64,000 nucleotides of DNA from Serinus canaria (taxonomy: Eukaryota; Chordata; Aves; Passeriformes; Fringillidae). A model generated the notes under the pieces. That model was not told the origin of the DNA. It did no database searches and worked only from the letters and a program-made list of their open reading frames with translations. Positions 61,487 through 64,000 of this stretch are shown piece after piece (position 1 is the stretch's first letter; each line of letters starts with the position of its first letter). The position numbers and the translations under genes were made by a program. Where the stretch lies: positions 14,610,995 to 14,674,994 of the forward strand of contig NC_066327.1 of NCBI RefSeq assembly GCF_022539315.1, read 5' to 3'.

Positions 61487-62879
61487 GCCAAGCACAGGCC
61501 TGTCTTGCCACCCACATGCCTGTCCCACCAGCTGCCAGCAGGCACGGTGGGGCTGGGCACTAGGGCAGGAGGCTTTTTTACCTTGGAGGTGGAAAAAGGA
61601 GTTGTTGGTTGAGGGCTCAGGGCTGGTGGAGATGGGTTGTGCCAGGGGGTGTTTTTGGGAGCAGTGAGAGTGGGTGAACAAGAGGGACAAATTCCTGATG
61701 TGCTGTCCCTGTGCTGAGAGTTGTCCGTGGCAGGAGCCATGCGTTGAAGCAGGAGCTGGCAGTGGGTGCTCATGCACAGATCTGCTGGTGCATCTCTCTG
61801 GAGGTGGCACTTGCAAGCCAGTTTTGGCCCCCCTGGCAGCAAGATGTCCCCCCATTTCTGCCCCACATCCTGCATCACCTCCAGCATTCCCACATCAGCC
61901 CCAGCAGCTGCAGCATCTCCGCAGCCCACCCCAAGGGGCTTGTGGGGGCAGCTGCAGCCTGTCCCAGCTCCCTGCAGCCTCCCACGTTTAGGGGTGGGGG
62001 CATCCCTGAAAGGACCCCACACCCCGACCCTCTCCAGCGCCTCTCTGGGCCCCCACAGACTGCTAGTCCAGAGCCTCACTATCAAGCACCGGCTATCCCA
62101 AAGCCCAGCTCCAAGTACCACTGATGTGATTCGCTCAGGGCTCATCTTGTCTCAAAGAAGCCAGGGCTGGATTAATGAGGAGGCACCGGTTGCCACTCTG
62201 AGGAGCACACACTGTCCCTATGCATCGGGACAAGGGTGGGGAGTCCTGTCCCGCACTGCAGAGAAGGCTGCAGGAGCCCATCTGTCTTCGGGCAGGTGCA
62301 GGGGGACCAGGCAGGGTGGTGCACCCCATTTCCTACCCAGGAACCCTTCATTATAGGGGGTTCTGAGCTCTGTGGGCATCATATCCTTGATGCCACTATA
62401 GACCCTCTGGCATCCCCTCCCTGAGCACCTCAATCCTGCCCTGGGAGCCCCGCGGGGGGAGCAGCACCAAAAATCCAAAGCTAGGGCCCCCGAGCGGCAG
62501 CTCTTGGCGGAAAGGGGAGGGAAGGGGATATGATTTATCAGGGACTTTAATTAAACTCCCGCAGCCGCCCCGCATCGCTGCAGAGGAGGCCGGGGAGCTG
62601 CGGGTCGGGGGGTCGAGTGAGGGAGCCGGGGGGTGCGGGACTGGGGGCACCTCTGGCTGATGAATGCCTCGTTTCTCCCGTTAATTGCCGCGGCGGTGAA
62701 TCATTAACCCCGCGCAGGAGGCGCTTGCCCTGCGGGGTTGTGTCCGAGGGGGCCCCGTCCGCAACCTGGTGAGCGGTGCGGGGCTCCCCGGGACGTTTCC
62801 CGGGGGTCGTGCGGCGTTTCCCGGGAGGGGTTCCGCATCCCGCCGCCCCCGCGGGGGCCGGTCCGCGCGGTGGAGGGGG

Positions 62880-62987
62880 GTGTCGCTCCGGGCGGGCCCA
62901 CGCGTGCCGCCGGGGGCGGGAGGGGGCCGGGCCGCGGCGGGGCGGGGCGGGGCGGAGCGGCGGCAGCGGCGAGCGGCGGCGGAGCCG
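62880..62987 (+). other. Candidate noncoding first exon (possible CPLX2 5' UTR)
   Basis: A GC-rich leader without ATG ends with gcggcggagccg at 62987, followed by gtgagtg, a near-consensus splice donor. The transcription start is not determined; the 5' boundary given is an estimate. Human CPLX2 lies downstream of HRH2 on the same strand and has noncoding 5' exons separated from its coding exons by a large intron, which fits the absence of complexin coding sequence here. Confidence 0.45.
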
Positions 62988-62996
62988 GTGAGTGCC

Positions 62997-63016
62997 GGTG
63001 CTGAAGGGACAGCGCC
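62997..63016. promoter_or_regulatory. Split RE1/NRSE half-sites, one inverted
   Basis: GGTGCTGAA (62997-63005) is the exact reverse complement of the left nine bases of the REST-binding RE1 consensus (TTCAGCACC). One base later, GGACAGCGCC (63007-63016) matches the right ten bases on the + strand. The halves are complete, but one is flipped relative to a canonical RE1. It lies 10 bases past the candidate splice donor. REST silences neuronal genes outside neurons; binding here is not shown. Confidence 0.35.
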
Positions 63017-64000
63017 GCCGCTGCGGCACCGGGCGGCCCCGGGCGGCGGGCGGGGCCCCGCGTCGCAGACCCCGGGATGGGGTGGGGGGAGAGGGGTCTC
63101 CGCGGCACCGCGTTCCCTGCGCGACCCTCGCCCCCCGCGCGGTTCCCGCCTTCCCCGTGTCCCCGCGTTCCCCCTCCTCCCCGGTATCCTCTGCGCCCCC
63201 GGTGCGTGTTCCCCGACCTGGGTTCCCCCCTCGTCGTCCTTGTGCCTGCGCCCCACCTTCCCCCCCTCCCCACGGTGGCGCGCCCCCCGGGTCCCGCACC
63301 CCGCTGCGGTCCCGGTGTCCCCCGCATGCTGGGTGTCCGCTACGTCCCGTGTCCCCGCTGTCCCCCGCCTTCTCGGCCCCCCTCGTGTCTCCTGCGTCTC
63401 TGCGGCCCCGGTATCCCGGTGCCTGCCGGTGTTCCCCCCGTTTGCTGTGTTCCCCCTGCGTCGCCCGTGCACCTCCCGATGTGCCCCACGTACCCCGCTA
63501 TCGCTACGAGCCCCCCGGCCACGCGACCCCAGTGCTCCGGTGCTCCCCGTGATCCTTGCACCTTGTCTACGGCTCCGGTGTCCCTGCGCTCTCCGGTGTT
63601 CCCCCGTCCCCGGTGCCCCCCAAGCCCCCGCTGCAGTCCCACAGCTCAGCACTGTACTGCCCGGAGGAGCCCCCCCACGTTGTTGCGGGGTGCCCCGGAG
63701 CTGGCAGCAGCAAACTTCCCGGGGTCACAGCTCGTGCAGCCCCCCCAGTCCCAGTGGGGTTCTAGGGAGCCGAGGTGTGGATACCCGCTGGGCTGCAGCA
63801 CCCACCGAGCACATACACACACACACACACGCTGCAAACTGCACCCCCAGGCTCCGAGCACAGCCTGCAGCACCCCACTCACATGTGGCACATGAGGGGC
63901 ACGGGCACCCCCCTCACACACCCTCTGCCTGTAGTCCCCCGCATGCACACACACACACAGAGCACACAAGCAGCCTGCAACACCCCCACACGTACACACA
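63017..64000. other. CpG-island shore and putative intron start
   Basis: C-rich, CpG-dense DNA with repeated gtccccg/cccggt words grades into CA-rich microsatellites. Long open frames on both strands are compositional. No exon was recognised after the donor at 62988. Confidence 0.5.
63811..63959. repeat. (AC)n microsatellites near the window end
   Basis: An (AC)8 run at 63815-63830 and a (CA)7 run at 63946-63959, with CA-rich DNA between and after them to the end of the window. Confidence 0.88.

Larger units (their letters stand above)
58567..62649. other. Noncoding DNA between minisatellite and second CpG island
   Basis: It holds two candidate conserved elements and the CRE (listed separately). 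Open frames such as 60439-61254 (+) have no recognisable domain and the proline/serine-rich bias typical of GC-rich noncoding DNA. Confidence 0.45.
62650..63660. promoter_or_regulatory. Large CpG island, candidate TATA-less promoter
   Basis: This is the strongest CpG island in the window, with tandem Sp1-type GC boxes (ggggcggggcggggcgg) near 62938-62955 and no TATA box close by. A + strand splice donor (gccg/gtgagtg) follows at 62987/62988. The left edge keeps AT-rich homeodomain-like words (ttaattaaa, cgttaattgcc). Position and strand fit a second candidate first exon of CPLX2. Long open frames over the island on both strands reflect the lack of AT-rich stop codons. Confidence 0.6.

Noticed and set aside
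62681..63652. Minus-strand open frame of 323 codons
   Set aside because: It is a product of CpG-island composition, since AT-rich stop codons are scarce there. An Arg/Gly/Pro-rich product on the opposite strand of a promoter is not evidence of a gene.
51600..64000. Complexin (CPLX2) coding exons
   Set aside because: I looked for the conserved central-helix wording of complexins in all frames and found none, so the coding exons must lie beyond this window if the gene is CPLX2.
1..64000. CRISPR array, bacterial operon or phage system
   Set aside because: The window has vertebrate features (CR1 LINEs, CpG islands, splice sites). No spacer array, ribosome-binding sites or dense gene packing occur.

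Overview
The window is vertebrate nuclear DNA, most likely from a bird. It has one intact single-exon receptor gene, very sparse coding content, fragments of CR1-family retrotransposons (the dominant avian LINE), CpG-island first exons and abundant microsatellites. GC content and short GC-rich tandem repeats rise visibly from left to right. The species cannot be fixed from the sequence alone.

The one protein-coding gene I can name with confidence is the histamine H2 receptor (HRH2). Its 362-residue open frame lies at 28840-29928 on the + strand and carries every diagnostic H2-receptor residue. A CpG-rich untranslated exon at about 23040-23257 ends in a good splice donor. It is the best candidate for HRH2 exon 1, with a 5.6 kb intron (23258-28832) that carries two CR1-type fragments. 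The HRH2 stop codon sits inside a strong splice-donor consensus, so a spliced form with a longer tail is plausible.

Layout. 1-22850: noncoding DNA upstream of HRH2, with old CR1 remnants, homopolymer tracts and AT-rich candidate conserved elements. 22860-29928: HRH2 promoter, candidate exon 1, intron and coding exon. 29929-51600: intergenic DNA with a five-copy G-run minisatellite (38680-38930), scattered homeodomain-rich AT patches and a perfect 36-bp inverted repeat (50065-50144). 51600-52300 and 62650-63660: two CpG islands, each with a + strand splice donor. In human the gene downstream of HRH2 in the same orientation is CPLX2 (complexin 2), a neuronal SNARE regulator with a long 5' untranslated region split by a large intron. 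The two islands are therefore candidate CPLX2 first exons, but no complexin coding exon is present here. Between them lies a six-copy 34-bp minisatellite (58363-58566) and a perfect cAMP-response element (61430-61437).

I found no new multi-gene system. The most unusual signals are the perfect 36-bp hairpin, the split and half-inverted RE1 (REST) motif 10 bases inside the putative CPLX2 intron, the two minisatellites with regular length rules, and the splice donor that contains the HRH2 stop codon. Statements about conservation or synteny are inference, because no alignment could be run.
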